A stretch of DNA of 64,000 nucleotides from Adiantum capillus-veneris (GCA_014529385.2 CM043943.1:105934355-105998354), one strand, 5' to 3'; numbered from the stretch's first letter, positions 19,690 through 32,630 are shown. Translations and numbers: made by a program. Notes: generated from the sequence alone by a model not told the origin.

Positions 19690-22600
19690 ACCACACTCAA
19701 AGTGGTTGCCTGGAACTGTAATGGATCTATGCGTCTTGATGTAGGTGCTTTTGAGGATAGCTTTACTCGAAGAGACATCATCTTTTACTCTGAGACACAC
19801 CATGCCCTTGGGCAATCCATGCCTCACATCAGTGGATACAGGTGGGAGACAACTTATAGACAGGAGACACGCTCAGAACACAGAGGGCGGGGCTCGGGGG
19901 GAGTGGCAGTGTTATATAGAGAGGATCTGCAACCACTGATACATATAGCCCGCAGGGATGAGCAGGCTAGGTACATGTGGGTGAGATTGAAAGCAGAGAC
20001 GGGCAAATATCTCTACCTAGCCATTTGCTACTTTCCCCCAAGTACATCAGTTTATGCATCACACAGAGGACAATCCCCTTTCTCTATTTTGGATGATGAC
20101 ATATGGGAGTTCTCTAGGGATGGTGACATTATCATCCTAGGGGACTTCAATGCTAGGACTGCCCATCACCAGACAATGTTTTATGATACTTCAGAGGAGA
20201 TGCTAAGAGAGCTAGATGTTGTGGAGACGGGCCCGTCGAGACTATCACACGATGTGGAATATACTGAGTATGGGCGACACCTGATAGACATGGGCACTGC
20301 ACATGGATTGGCCATCTTGAACGGCCTACAGAGATTTCCTGCCCGCGGGAGGTTTTACATGCTTCCCACACAGGCATGGAGCCAGCACAGTGGACTATGT
20401 CATGGCACAGTCGAATCTCATCTCTAGTATCCAGGATCTCACAGTTGGGCTCAGACCGATCGGGGTAGCAGTAGATCATGCTCTGGTGTCGACCATCTTT
20501 TTCCAATTCAGTGTAGCACACAGGCCACGGGTAGCAGCCCCTACTCGCTATACATTCACACGGGAGACGGACTCTGTATACATGGACGGGATTTACAGAC
20601 GCCTATGCACCGAGGACCCGGGGCGACCTTTGGAGGAGCTAACTACTATACGGACACAGACATTACATGAGGCAGAAGCATAGCCACACACCCAGCCTGA
20701 GCAGAGCCGCCGATCAGGGAGCATGCCTCAGAACAGCTGGTACGATGAAGAGTGCCGCTAGACTAGAGCCAGACTTTAGAGGGAGGTGCTTTTGGGGAAC
20801 GTCACTCACAGACAGTCACAGATTGACTTCCGACGCCTGGTACGATGGAAGAAGAGGGCTTTTTTGGCTCGACTCGAACAAGATCTATATCAGCTATTCT
20901 TGAGTCAGGACTCACGTGAGCCGTGGCGGCTCTTTCATGAGCAGCCCCCCCCCCCCCCGCTATTTCCTCCACAGAGACCTAGGGTCAGTACGCATCATCT
21001 TTGTACACAGTAACTGGACAACCGCCCCTCCCCAACCCCCCTGACCCATGCCCACACACATGTGCCTTTTTCACCGTTGAGATGGTGAAGAAAGCTATTG
21101 ATAGGATGAGGACTGGGAGAGCATATGATCATGATGGCTTAGTCGCTGAGCATTTCATGCATGCCAAAGATCTACTAGCGGAGCTTCTAGCAGTTATGTT
21201 TAATCGTGCCATGTGTGAGGGCCTACCGGACACTTGGAGCCTATCTACGATCGTACCTATCTTCAAGTCAGGAGACCCCATGGAGCCTGGGAATTATCGC
21301 ACTATTATGATTGGGCACACACTGGCACAATTGTATGCATCCATTCTTGAGCAACAGTTGAGTAGATGGGCAGAGAGGGAAGGAATGCGTGCAACTGGGC
21401 AGGCAGGGTTCAGGAGAGGCTTCTCTACTCTTGACCATATCTTGACACTCAGGGCCATCATGGAGGAAGGTAGATCTCATGGGAGACGGATCTATTGTAG
21501 CTTTGTGGATTTCCGCAAAGCTTTTGACACAGTACCCAGAGCTAGATTGATGCGCAGATTACAGGAAATAGGGGTACCCACAGAGCTCATTTGGGGGATC
21601 ATGGCATTGTACAGATCAGTAGTAGGGCATGTACGCACCCCGGAGGGACTCTCTACACCGGTTCACTCCACTATTGGGGTGAAGCATGGCTGCTCGCTCT
21701 CTCCTACTCTTTTCGGTATGTATGTGGATGAGGTTTCTGACTACATTGACAGCGATGGGGATAAAGGTGCACAGCTGGCAGGGACATGGATTCCACTTTT
21801 GTTATATGCTGATGAGATTCTGCTGATCTCCGAATCCCCAGAGGGAATGCAACATCAATTGGATGCTCTGCATACGTTTGCCCACGAAAGTGGTCTGTCT
21901 GTCAACCTTGGTAAAACCAAGGTTATGGTGTTTAATACCACCCCACAGTGGATCAAGAGGTCAGCACCTACATTCACATACGGCCAGGAGACTGTGGAGT
22001 ACACAGACGCTTACACTTGGAGTGGTTTTTAGCGGACCTACATTCTCACTCAGAAGAGCAACAGAGACTAGACTAACTAGAGCCCACACAGCATTGGGTA
22101 GACTGGAGAGGATGTGTTCGCAGGTTCAGTTTCAGGAGCCCCGGACGAAGCTCTGGCTCTTTGACACCTTGGTGGCTTCAACATTGCTCTATGGGGCTGA
22201 GATATGGAGACCTTCATTGGATCACCACGAGAGGCCGGGTTGCACAGACGGATGGGGGAACATGGAGAAACCTCTCGTCTCTATGATCTCGCGGCTCATT
22301 AGAGCCAAGGCATCAGTACCACGAGCCATTATCCGAGCAGAGCTAGCGGCCCCCCCACTAGTGGTGGAGGAGCTCACCAGACTAGTCTCCTTCATAAACT
22401 GCACATGGGAACTCCCCAGAGACATATGCTCGCATGGCACTTGAGTCCTCTCGACAGTTAGCCATACAAGGAGATACAACATGCTGGTATGGGGAGATGA
22501 CATCATGGTTTCAAGCGCATGGGTTCAGCATAGACAGGTTGCCACCATTCCAGTACTCATTGGATGCACCATCTCTCATTCTTACACAGTCAGAGATCAC

Positions 22601-23366
22601 CAAGCTCATCCGCCAACACCTGACCCAGCTAGATACTAGGAGGACATGGATACAACCAACACAAGAATTGGGAACGAAGATGGCTTTCTACAAAGACCAC
22701 CTTCTCGAGCTTATGGAAGATGGTTTGGTGACGAGACCCAGATACATGGATACCCATTTGTCTCATGGGATACGATGTGCTATTGGACAGTTACGCACAT
22801 CGTCTCACCAGCTGCGGATTGAAACTGGGAGATACAACGGAGTACCAGCAGAGGCCAGGACATGCCCCTTGTGTGACATGGAATCTGAGACAGAGTTGCA
22901 TCATACATGCCGCTGCCCCGTCTACTACGAGATACGAGGCCGCTTCCATTGCTTGTTCAGAGAGGGTTTTGGACCACTCTCAAGAGTAATGGGATATGAA
23001 GATCAAAGATGCCTGGGTTTGTTCTTGCTCGAGCTGCGCAGACACAGAGAGAGCCTGATGAATGGCGAGGCTAGCCAGTCTCAAAGATGGATCACAGACT
23101 TCTTCAGAGCAGACACTGGACAGCCGCAAGAGCCACTCCCACAGCAGAGCTCCCCCTTGTCTCACACCAGAGGCACACTGATCGACCGAGTGATTGAACT
23201 AGGGAAATCTAGGCGTCCACGACTGCGAAGGACTACACAGCATCGACGGAGGCTACGTCAAAAGATTCGGAGCACACTGGCCAGGCATGCACAACGCTCG
23301 GTCATACTACTAACCATGGAGGAAATTGATGAGATTCACCAACGACCGATGCTAGATCTTTTGTGA
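19690..23366 (+). pseudogene. LINE ORF2: endonuclease and reverse transcriptase, broken
   Basis: The endonuclease is at 19702-20530: VVAWNCNG, SETHH, GDFNARTAHH, then after a frameshift near 20385 VDYVMA and VAVDHALV. In-frame stops lie at about 20681, 20758 and 20773, and another shift at about 21010. RT runs 21001-22032: FTVEMVKKAIDRMRTGRA, STIVPIFKSGD, CSFVDFRKAFDTVP (catalytic Asp) and LLLYADEILLIS, where the usual Y-A-D-D has become Y-A-D-E. Frameshifts near 22020 and 22430 precede the C-terminal frame (22434-23366), which holds CPLCDMESETELHHTCRC, a zinc-binding-like motif. An intact protein would nick target DNA and copy LINE RNA there. This copy cannot make it. Confidence 0.85.
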
Positions 23367-23599
23367 TTCAACTACCCCAACAAGCCGCCCATTTTTGCTT
23401 AGTTTTTTGCTTAGCTCACATCGACCAATCTAGGATCCCATCGTATATATCTTTGTTTTGTACTGTTGTTAGGTTATTTTGTTACTCTGACTTTGTATCA
23501 GATCCACCACCTTGTAACTTTTTGGTCTCATAGGTCACTATGGCCTTTTGAAGACGTTAATATAACATTTCATTTCATTTCATTTCTCTCTTTTCAAGC

Positions 23600-24300
23600 T
23601 AAGTTGTCTTTTATTGTGCACTAAGCAATACATTCTCTTTGTTGTGTGCCTAGAGCCTCCTTAGTCTTCTCCAAGATGTGTATGTTTCCTTGCAACTCTA
23701 CTTCCAACAATTGGCATCATGCATCCTCCCACGCTTAGTCGCTAGCATCGCCATCACACGTCTGCTCATGTTCTTAGATTTCAGTGAGCTTGGTGAGCGT
23801 TAGCATGTCGAAAAATACCTGGACAAACCTCGTAGAGCTTAGTTGACTAACGCATTGGGCGTTAGTGAAATGATACAAATCAGAGTAGGCTATCCATTTC
23901 GCCAACCATTAGTCAACGGCGATCTTCTCACATTCCTTCTTTTCCCTTTGAAAGGGCCGAGATGGAATTGAAGAGGCAAAGTGCTTATGGCTGCGAGCGA
24001 AATAGGGAGTTGCGTGGCACGCAACTCCCCAAGTTGCCTCTGCATCTCTGCTAATTGTTGTTGCTATAGTGACAAGAGATGCGTTGGAGGCGGAAGACGA
24101 GGGAGAAGAACCCTCGGGCGAAGCCCATGTCGGGTGTGTGGAATCAAGAGGAGAAAGAGACGTCTCCTCCATGGGTTTATGTGTGCTAGCGGCACCATTC
24201 TTGTGCTGAGAAGCGTCGTGTGACGCCATGGTGCTAAGGTAAAGAGAGCATGCGGGAGTATGTAGTAGAGGTTTCCTCTGGTTTGTTGTTTGTGCATGAG
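23600..24300. other. Non-coding or unrecognised
   Basis: A minus-strand frame at 23909-24316 is Ser/Thr/Pro-rich with no domain. It lies just downstream, in sense, of the gypsy scrap 24310-24624, so it may be element-derived. No firm feature. Confidence 0.35.
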
Positions 24301-24309
24301 ATGCAATTC

Positions 24310-24624
24310 TTAACACACGTGTGCATCAAATTTCATATTAGGCCAGAAATTTGCGATTCTCAACAAATTTTGATATGTTTTGATTTTACCATGATGGATG
24401 AAGTCCATGGTGACATGTGCTTCTTTTAGATACAAGGGAATGTCAGAGGCTTCAATGCACAACCGCAACACACTATCCAAAACCCTATGATATAATTGAT
24501 TGTTAAGCAATTGGGAAGGGTTGCTTTGCTCAATTAAATGTCGGTCAACTATTTTCTTTTGGTCTATCAACAATTGTTCAATTGACAAAAGTGGAATTAT
24601 GTTCTCACTCCATCTTGGTATCAT
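24310..24624 (-). pseudogene. Ty3/gypsy integrase N-terminal fragment
   Basis: The minus frame reads LYHRVLDSVLRLCI, then KEAHVTMDFIHHGK and FWPNMKFDAHVC. This matches the RNase H/integrase linker and the H-H-C-C zinc-binding start of gypsy integrases (compare LYKSRLDGVLRRCV and EDAHNGLTDGHYPGH at 42930-43040). Only about 100 residues survive and no LTR is near. Confidence 0.6.
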
Positions 24625-24629
24625 TTCTA

Positions 24630-25657
24630 AGTTAAAGAGTTATGCATCTCGCAAATCATCCTTAACTTTGTTTAGGTTCTCTGTGTTTAATTATCTCGAC
24701 AGGTGATCAGTCGTTGATGAGTTGTTCCTTTTTTAACCACAATTGTAAAGTCAAATTGGAGGCTTTATGAGAAACATATGGTGCCTATGTTTATACAATG
24801 CACGCATGCACACACATGCACACATTTCAAAGACATGTTGCTCTCTTGAATGTACTCCCACTGATAATAATACAACATCTCTTTTGGCTTGACAGTGGTG
24901 CAACTTCTCAATCGCCTCCTACCAACCATGCAAGTGCCATCAGTTACCTTTTGACATTGTCATGGGACGAGGATAATCTTTTCTCTCTAGAATATGAGAT
25001 CTTGTGATCGAGAGTGATTTCTTCTTTGCATGTATATCTTACTGAATTCCACACAAGTTAAAGTATGTCTGCCTAGTGGATAATGACATTCTTGTGAATA
25101 ACAAATTTTTCAATGTGTAGGGTTCTATTTTGTTTCGAATTTGTTAAATTACCTCTAGCTTGGTTGAACATGTAGATGTATGAACCTAATCTAATGAATC
25201 TAGTTCTCAAGGGTATAATCAGAATTGCTATTTAGAGTTGTAAAACCTTTTACTCTTCTTAGGAAGGGTAAAAGAGGGTAGTGAAGCATTCAATTTTTTT
25301 TTAGCTTCTTTTGAAGGGGAATAATCTTCTTTGAAAGGTCCAAGAGGCCAGTGACTCATTCAAAATTTTGATGCCACTACTCTTATGAAGTCCTTGTCCT
25401 TCTCTTAGTTGTTTGGGTGCCTAGAATTTGTTGCTCATAAGTTTAACCTTGGTGATGCTAAAATGACCTTGCTCTATTTTTGAGCAGTCATGGGGCAAGG
25501 TGTTGCTATGCTACATGAAATTCTCGGGGAATTCAAGAGGGCCTGACAACTGTGTAAAAACAAGCAATTATCGTCGTTGATATTGCTTATACCTTTAACG
25601 ATGGATTTACTACTTGATTATGCACACACTCTTGGTCTTTTAATGATCTCTGTAATG
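24630..25657. other. Non-coding, nothing recognised
   Basis: AT-rich flank of copia-2. No open frame with a recognisable domain and no repeat structure noticed. Confidence 0.5.
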
Positions 25658-25662
25658 TAACT

Positions 25663-25889
25663 TGTTGGAATTAGGGTTGCAGAGAAACACACACAACTTG
25701 GAGAAGACGAAGGAAGCTCAAGGCACACAATAGAGAGTGTGTTACTTAGTGTGCAATAGAAGGAAAGATAGCCCTAGAGTGATGGGCGTATATACAATGC
25801 ACGGGGGAAAAAACCTCCTAAAGAGGGAAAAAATGCCCCGGCGGTCCTAGTGTGTTCACACACATCACTACCACATGTATATGGTAACA
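25663..25889 (-). repeat. 3' LTR of copia-2
   Basis: 227 bp, TGTTGGAATTAGGG to GGTAACA in plus reading, paired with 30608-30834. The start is also shared by the decayed LTR of copia-3 at 54570. Confidence 0.93.
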
Positions 25890-25964
25890 AATCCCCCCTG
25901 GAGTGATGCGGTGAACGAGAGCTGGCACATGAGTAAAGGGAAGTGCCATGCCCTGAGGACAGGA

Positions 25965-28900
25965 TCAGTCCACAAAGGGGAGTAAGCCCAAAGCTTTGCG
26001 GAAAGCTTCAAGCTTCTCACGAGACAATGCCTTTGTGAAAAGATCTGCAAGGTTGTCCTGTGTTGGCACATAAGCCAAGTTGATCTCTCCTGCTGAGAGC
26101 CTCTCCCTAACATAGTGGTAATGCACCTCAATGTGCTTTGTGCGAGCATGAAAAACTGGGTTCCTCGCAACTGCCAATGCGCTTTGACTGTCAGTGTAGA
26201 TAGTGTTGGCAGTGTCCTGTCCAACACCCAAATCAGCCATAAGGCGTCTGAGCCATACACACTCAACCGTAGCTGTGAAGATTGCCCTGTACTCAGCCTC
26301 ACAACTCGAAGTGGCCACAGTAGGTTGCTTCTTGCTCAACCATGATATACATGAACTGCCAAGCATGAAACAAAAACCACTTGTGGACACTCGCGTGTCA
26401 AAACAACCAGCCCAATCTGAGTCCGAAAAAGCATGTAAGTCTGGCGGCAATGATCCCCCCTTGGGATAAAACAAGCCAAGATGTAAAGTGCCACTAAGGT
26501 CGCGGAAAATTCTCTTGACAGCCTGCCAATGCTTAGACCCTGGGCTATGCATAAATCTGTTGACCTGTGAGACTGCAAACTGAATATCCGGCCTCGTGTT
26601 GCATACATAAATGAGGCAGCCAACAGCAGTTTGGTAAAGAGTGACATCAGCAGGATCGCCAGCATCATGTAGACTCAACTTCAAACCTGTTTCCATGGGA
26701 GTGGCAATAGGTTTGCAATCCTCAAGTCCAAACTTACATAGCAATGTCTCTATGTAACTTTTCTGACACAAGGCAATACCACCATCACACTGCTTAAACT
26801 GTATGCCCAAATAATGATGCAACAGCCCCAAATCTTTCATCTTGAAAGTAGCATTCAAATCAGCCTTAAATTCAGCAATATGTCTCTCATTTGGTCCAGT
26901 GATCAGCAAATCATCAACATAAAGAACCACGATGAGAAATACATCACCCTCACGCTTTACATACAATGTGCTTTCTGTTGGACTGTTACGAAAGCCTTGT
27001 TTGACCAAATGAGTGTCAGCTTTCTCATACCAAGCACGAGGAGATTGCTTCAACCCATACAAAGCCTTGTTACATTTGCACACTTTGTCCTCTTGTCCTT
27101 TTATGACAAAACCGCGAGGCTGCGTTACATAAACTTCCTCAAATATGTCACCATTCAAGAAAGCAGTAACAATGTCTGATTGATGAACATCCCAACCAAA
27201 ATGAGCTGCCAATGCACATAGAAAACGCACAGTAGTCATACGACAAGTGGGAGCAAAAGTCTCTTCATAATCTATGCCTTTTTGCTGTGCATAACCCTTT
27301 GCAACAAGTCGAGCCTTATGGCATCGATCTCACCATCCGGCTTGCGTTTCAACTTGTAAACCCACTTCGTACCAATGGCCTTTTTTCCAGGAGGCAAATC
27401 ACATAAAGTCCATGTGTCATTTTCTATAAGTGCATCATATTTTGATTGCATGGCAGCCATCCAATTTTCTGAATTCTGTGCTTCATCAAAAGACAGAGGC
27501 TCCTCAACATCATGTAAACCAGACACAGCCAAAGCATAACAATCTGATTTATAAGATGCATGGCGAGAGCCTGAACGAGTAGGACTAGACAAAGGTGCAT
27601 CCAATTTACTGTCACGCAAAGTGTGCACCAGCCATTTTGGCATACCTCTAGCCTGCTCATTTTCAGCCCTTTACTCATCAAGTACATCATGTACATCTGG
27701 TTCAGTAATAGGCTGATCTAAAACATTTTCAGAAACCCCCATAGGCTGTACATTTGCCTCATTGGAACTTACATTCGTATTTCCACCACTGAAAAGAGGC
27801 AACAAAGTGTCATAAATGTCCTGTGAGCTTACATTACTGTCTCTAGTACATGACAGCAAGGGCTGAACAGAATCTTCCACAAACACTACATCCCATGAAA
27901 CCAGAATACGTTTTGTTTGCGGATGATACAACATGTAACCTTTGCTTTCAGCACTATAACCAACAAAAATACATTTGACAGCCTTATCATCCAATTTTCT
28001 GCGCTGCACTTGTGGCACCAAAACATATGCCAAACAGCCAAAAACACGCATGTGCTCAATAGAAGGCTTTCTATCATGCCATGCTTCATATGGAGCAATA
28101 GACTACAAAGCTTTCGTAGGACACCTGTTAAGTACATAAGTGACACACATGATGGCCTCAAGCCAAAAAGAATGCGGTAAAGCTTGACTTTTGACCATAC
28201 ATCGTGCCATTTTCGTCAGTGACCTGTTTTTCCTCTCAGCAACACCATTTTGCTGAGGTGTATAAGGCGCTGTACATTGGTGTTTTATCCCACGACTAGC
28301 CAGAAATGCATTAAATTCGTGAGACATATACTCCCCCCCTCGATCGGAATGGAGGGTGCCCATAGTACATTTTGAGACATTTTCAACCATAGCCAGAAAT
28401 TGTTTGAAGCACATAAAAACTTCGGACTTCGCTTTAAGCGAAAATACCCATGCATGCCTGGAGTAATCATTAATGAAAGTCACGAAGTACAGGTAATTGC
28501 CCAAGGACGGAGTTTGCATGGACCCACAAACATCACTATGCACAAGCTGCAACCTGCATGTGGCCCGAACTGAACCATCGTTTGGAAATTTAGAACGCTG
28601 CATCTTACCCAAAATACAGCCTTCACAGACATGTTTGACAAGTGCTTCAAGAGGTGGCAAAGAAGCAACCATATCAGATTTCTGCAAACGCAGCATACTG
28701 GCAAAATTCAGATGACCAAAACGTGCATGCCAAAGTTTTGCATCTGAAATAGCCCTTGAATCTGCAACAGCATTTGCAAAATTTTGTCCACACTTGTCAT
28801 ACAAAGTGAGCTTGCCCACGGCACAGAAGCCCAGATGCAACAATTTCATCACCAAAACTGAGATCATGAACTGTACATCTGTCATCCACAAATTTGACTA

Positions 28901-30245
28901 CAAGTCCAAGTCTAGCAAGTGCGGATACAGACAAGAGATTCTTCTTGATCCCAGGTACATAAAGTGCATCAACAAGTGTGAAGGAACTGCCATTAGTAGC
29001 AGTGAGCACAATCTTTCCAACTCCCTGAACTAGATAAGAGGCTTTGTTGGCACAAGTGACTGAATTCCCATGAGGGACAGACTCGAGAGAGGTAAACAAT
29101 TCACGATGTGAGGTAATGTGCTTTGTAGCACCACTGTCGAAATACCACACATGTGAATCTGCAGCAACTGACAAGCATGCATCATGGACAGCAGGATTGT
29201 AAGTGCACTCTGCGCTAAAAGCCCATTCTGCATCAACATCAGCAACACAGTCTCCTTTCACAGAAGACTAAACAATGGCTGCATTTGTAGTGGAACCAGC
29301 ATTTGCAGTGGAACCACCCTCTTTCTTCTTAGCCTCTTTGGCCTTCAACTTAGGACACGACTTGATCAAGTGATCATTGGCTTTACAATAATGGCAACGC
29401 ATCTTCTTTTTGCCCTTATCACCAGAATTGCCAGACAAAGTACTGCCAGCAGAAGCATTAGGAACATAATTTTTGCCACTCGCAGCAGAACCATAAGAAG
29501 TGGCTGCATTGCTGTTACCACCCTTTCTTTGAGAAGCAATAAAAGCCTGTTCAACTGCACGCTGCCTAGTCCTGTTTTTTCTGGAAAGTGACTCTTGCAA
29601 CAACAATGTGCATAATGCATCAAACTTGACAACTTCAGGATTTCCTTGGGTCATCAGTCTCCAAGTACTAGCAAAAGTCTGGTAGGAATCTGGTAAGGCA
29701 TCAAGAACAGTCTGCACATGGGAACTGTCTGAAATGACTTCACCTGCAGAAATAAGCTGCTCATTGATATCCTTGACACTAGCAAGGAAAGTGTCCATAT
29801 CATCTTCCTCATGCATAATCTTCAACTCCAGCTCTTTACGCAGCAAAGCAATTTTAGCCTCATTGTGGCTTGCATAAAGACCTGCTAAAATATCCCAAGC
29901 CTGTTTTGCAGATTTTGCTGAACGGATGTGAGGAACAATGGTGCGCTTCACAGAAAACGCAATCAATGCATGAGCCTGTGCATCCTTAACATCCCAACGA
30001 GCTTGTTCTGCTGTAGGCAAAACAACTCTAACAGCTGCAATCCTTGCAGCAAGACCTGCAACATCCTCAACATCACCTACATCCTCAGAACCAGGACGTA
30101 CATCAATGCCCTGCACAATGTTCTAGACACCTTTTGACACAAGAACATGTTGCATCATATAAGCCCACATAGGGTAGTTGTCCCCATCCAACCTGTCCTC
30201 AGCAGCAAACATCTTGAACACATCTGTGTTGTTGTTGTCAGCCAT
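25965..30245 (-). pseudogene. Gag-Pol of copia-2, four stops and two frameshifts
   Basis: It starts at the ATG at 30245 (MADNNNTDVFKMF). In-frame stops lie at 30123-30125 (TAG), 29268-29270 (TAG), 28103-28105 (TAG) and 27671-27673 (TAA). Frame changes occur near 28830 and between about 27240 and 27330. Domains remain readable: Gag zinc knuckle CHYCKANDHLIKSC, protease YFDSGATKH, LWHARFGHL with CEGCILGK, integrase HSDRGGEYMS and NGVAERKN, RT LYVDDLLITG, and RNase H SDSDWAGC, CEAEYRA, TDSQSALAV with the normal C-terminal NLADLFTKAL. It ends at 25967. It serves as the reference that shows the C-terminal loss in copia-1. It cannot make protein, but with LTRs, primer site and PPT it could be moved in trans. 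Confidence 0.92.
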
Positions 30246-30593
30246 GGTAAATGCTGCACCTGATGTGAAAACTGCCCGAAAATAGGAGAAATGGAGCGGG
30301 AACAACATGTGCTATATAGCGCAAACCGTAGAAGACTATAAGGCACCTGTTATGCAGAAAACGGCACTGACAAAAATTTTGCACAAAATGACGAAATAGC
30401 CTGTGCATTACTGCCTGTAGTGGAAAAGGAGGCCGAAATGAGCCCAAATCAAAATTCTGAGCAGACCAAGCTCTTTGAGTTCTCCCAAAATATTTGTCGA
30501 CCTGCGAACGCTCGCTAAAGCTCACTGAAATCAGAGAAAGTGAGCAGGCGTGTGCTGGAGCAGCTGGCGACTAAGCCCAGGAGGACGTGACCT

Positions 30594-30605
30594 GCTCTGA
30601 TACAA
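30594..30605 (-). promoter_or_regulatory. Primer binding site of copia-2, one base changed
   Basis: Minus-strand TTGTATCAGAGC versus the standard TGGTATCAGAGC for initiator tRNA-Met, so one mismatch near the tRNA 3' end. Two bases from the 5' LTR. Confidence 0.8.
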
Positions 30606-30607
30606 AT

Positions 30608-30834
30608 TGTTGGAATTAGGGTTGCAGAGAAACACACACAACTTGGAGAAGACGAAGGAAGCTCAAGGCACACAATAGAGAGTGTGTTACTTAGTGTGCA
30701 ATAGAAGGAAAGATAGCCCTAGAGTGATGGGCATATATACAATGCACGGGGGAAAAAACCTCCTAAAGAGGGAAAAAATTCCCCGGTGGTCCTAGTGTGT
30801 TCACACACATCACTACCACATGTATATGGTAACA
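30608..30834 (-). repeat. 5' LTR of copia-2
   Basis: 227 bp, three differences from the other LTR (region GGGCATATATAC versus GGGCGTATATAC, and AATTCCCCGGTGG versus AATGCCCCGGCGG). Confidence 0.93.
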
Positions 30835-30839
30835 TAAAT

Positions 30840-31200
30840 CACCATGCATTTCTGTCCTATGAACACTGACGCTTGTAATGCCCTAGTATCAAATTGCTTT
30901 TGTTGTTGGTTTTGACTATCTACATGAGGAGGGGGATGGAATCTAGGAGGCCAATTCAGTAGTAAAGTGTGATGTAGGAACATGTGTCAGTGGCTACATG
31001 TGGATTGAATGCTAGTACAAAAATCTAATAACAAAGAGTATTGTGGTCTTGGATTCATAATTTTCTATAGCATCATGCACAACCACTCCGGGAAGAAGAG
31101 GGTAGCTCTAAATGTATTATATTGTATGCAAATATTATTAGATTTAAAACGGGAAAGGATCAAGGATGGTTGCTAGGAAAATCAGAGAGAGACTATCAAT
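30840..31200. other. Non-coding, nothing recognised
   Basis: Flank between copia-2 and the LINE ORF1 scrap. No feature seen. Confidence 0.5.
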
Positions 31201-31239
31201 CAAGATGGAAAAAGAAAGTAAAACAAAACCTAAGGGTGG

Positions 31240-32020
31240 TCACGTGAGGGGAGGGCCTCTTTAGGAGTGCAAAACTCCTGAATGATGGATTTACCGCCTC
31301 GATAGATTGCCCATTTACCTTGCTTACCGGCGTCGTACATTTTCTTGAGCTCGTTTTTTTAGCTTGAGTTGATTTGTGGTTAGCTCCTTGGTGATCCAAA
31401 CATTTGTTCCCTTGAGGAGGTGGACTGTCGCAATAGCTTCATCCGCTCCTCCTTATCCTTGAAAGTGAGAAGACAGTGTTGGGATGGCACATGTCGATGT
31501 GTGTCGTTGATTCAAGAGATGGTTTTTGGCCTGATAATGATTGGTTGAAGAATTTCGTTGAGTTTGATAATTGCTTCCTCGAGAGTGTCTTCTATAGTGC
31601 ACCATGGTGAGAGAAGCCCACCGATGTGGACCTTAAGAGCATTCTCTTCCTGCAGTCTTTGTTCGCGAAGCTGATTTGTCACACAAGTGTGCACTTTGGC
31701 AATAGCTGCCGAGTGAGCCTGAGTGACTTTGGCTTTGACTTCTTGTACCTTGTTGGTGGCGAGGTCGATTGCAGGGTCAAATCGTGCCTCTAACTCGCTG
31801 AGGCGAGTTTTGAGGTCACGGGTTTCTTCCATGACGCGATCGAGGGCCGCTTGGAGTTGGGCAATATGATCGAGTTGCTGGGAGCGAAGAGCACAACAAC
31901 AAAGCTTGGTCGTGTTCTAGCAGGAGTCTTTGGAGGAGTATTGGTTGGCATTTCTGAGTGAACCAAAAAGCCTCTGCAATGGATTCTCTGGATTCGATTC
32001 TTGGTGAAGTGGGCACCCAA
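31240..32020 (-). pseudogene. LINE ORF1 fragment, coiled coil plus RNA-binding part
   Basis: The minus frame contains QQLDHIAQLQAALDRVMEET and DLKTRLSELEARFD (strong heptad pattern), then VHIGGLLSPWCTIED and, after breaks, LLTFKDKEERMKLL and KQGKWAIYRGGKSII. The last segment parallels the ORF1 end of the plus-strand LINE (EKGKIAFYRDGKVVI). A frameshift lies near 31880 and further breaks lie downstream. No ORF2 follows, so this is an ORF1-only scrap. Confidence 0.55.
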
Positions 32021-32125
32021 CCTTAGGCAAGTTGCCCTTCACCAAAAAGATTGGGGACGGGCAACCTAAAGCTTTATAATCAAGTGAGTGGAGCGCTGAC
32101 GCACTGGAACCTATCACGCGAGAGC

Positions 32126-32247
<122 letters not shown>

Positions 32248-32249
32248 TG

Positions 32250-32630
32250 GGAGAGAGATGGTGATTGTAGAGGGAGAAAGTGGGGGGATAGAGAGATAGA
32301 TGCCTATCAAGAGAGCAATGAATGAGAGAGAGAGGATGAAAATCTTTTAGGGAGTCTAGAATTTGCTTGCCAGATTCCTAAAAATGTCCGTGGTGAAATC
32401 TCGGCATTTTTTTTGCCCACAACAGAACAATGTTCACCATTTCCTCGTGTCTTCACAACTCTTTGCCCTTCATATCTCCAACCAAGCCATATCCAGACTA
32501 CCCAACTTGTGTTGTATTTGAGTGGCATTTTGGCTTGGTTTTGACAAAGCTCTAGTTCCTGTGGGCCGCTTTTGGAGGAAGGAGAAACAAGTGGAGTTTC
32601 ATAATCTCCACATGGAGCTTCCAAGAGAGT
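32250..32630. other. Non-coding, nothing recognised
   Basis: Between the GA repeat and the duplicated segment. A minus frame (32307-32723) has no known domain. Confidence 0.4.

Larger units (their letters stand above)
18600..23590 (+). mobile_element. Nearly full-length LINE, coding-defective
   Basis: A plus-strand non-LTR retrotransposon. It has a CT-rich 5' region with (CT)n at 18602-18645, ORF1 (18777-19550), ORF2 (19690-23366) with apurinic endonuclease, reverse transcriptase and a C-terminal cysteine/histidine motif, and a 3' UTR ending in ATTTC repeats instead of poly-A. Several frameshifts and stops show it is dead. A poly-C expansion (about 20943-20958) sits inside ORF2. Flanking target duplications were not identified. 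The domain set fits L1-like elements with an APE endonuclease, but the exact clade needs a tree. Confidence 0.85.
25663..30834 (-). mobile_element. Full-length Ty1/copia element with dead frame (copia-2)
   Basis: A 5172-bp minus-strand element. The 227-bp LTRs (25663-25889 and 30608-30834) differ at three positions by eye (G/A, G/T, C/T). The flanks TAACT (25658-25662) and TAAAT (30835-30839) look like a 5-bp target duplication with one change. The polypurine tract CAGGGGGGATT lies at 25890-25900. It is related to copia-1 in protein but has different LTRs. It is older than copia-1, as shown by LTR divergence and several coding breaks. Confidence 0.93.
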
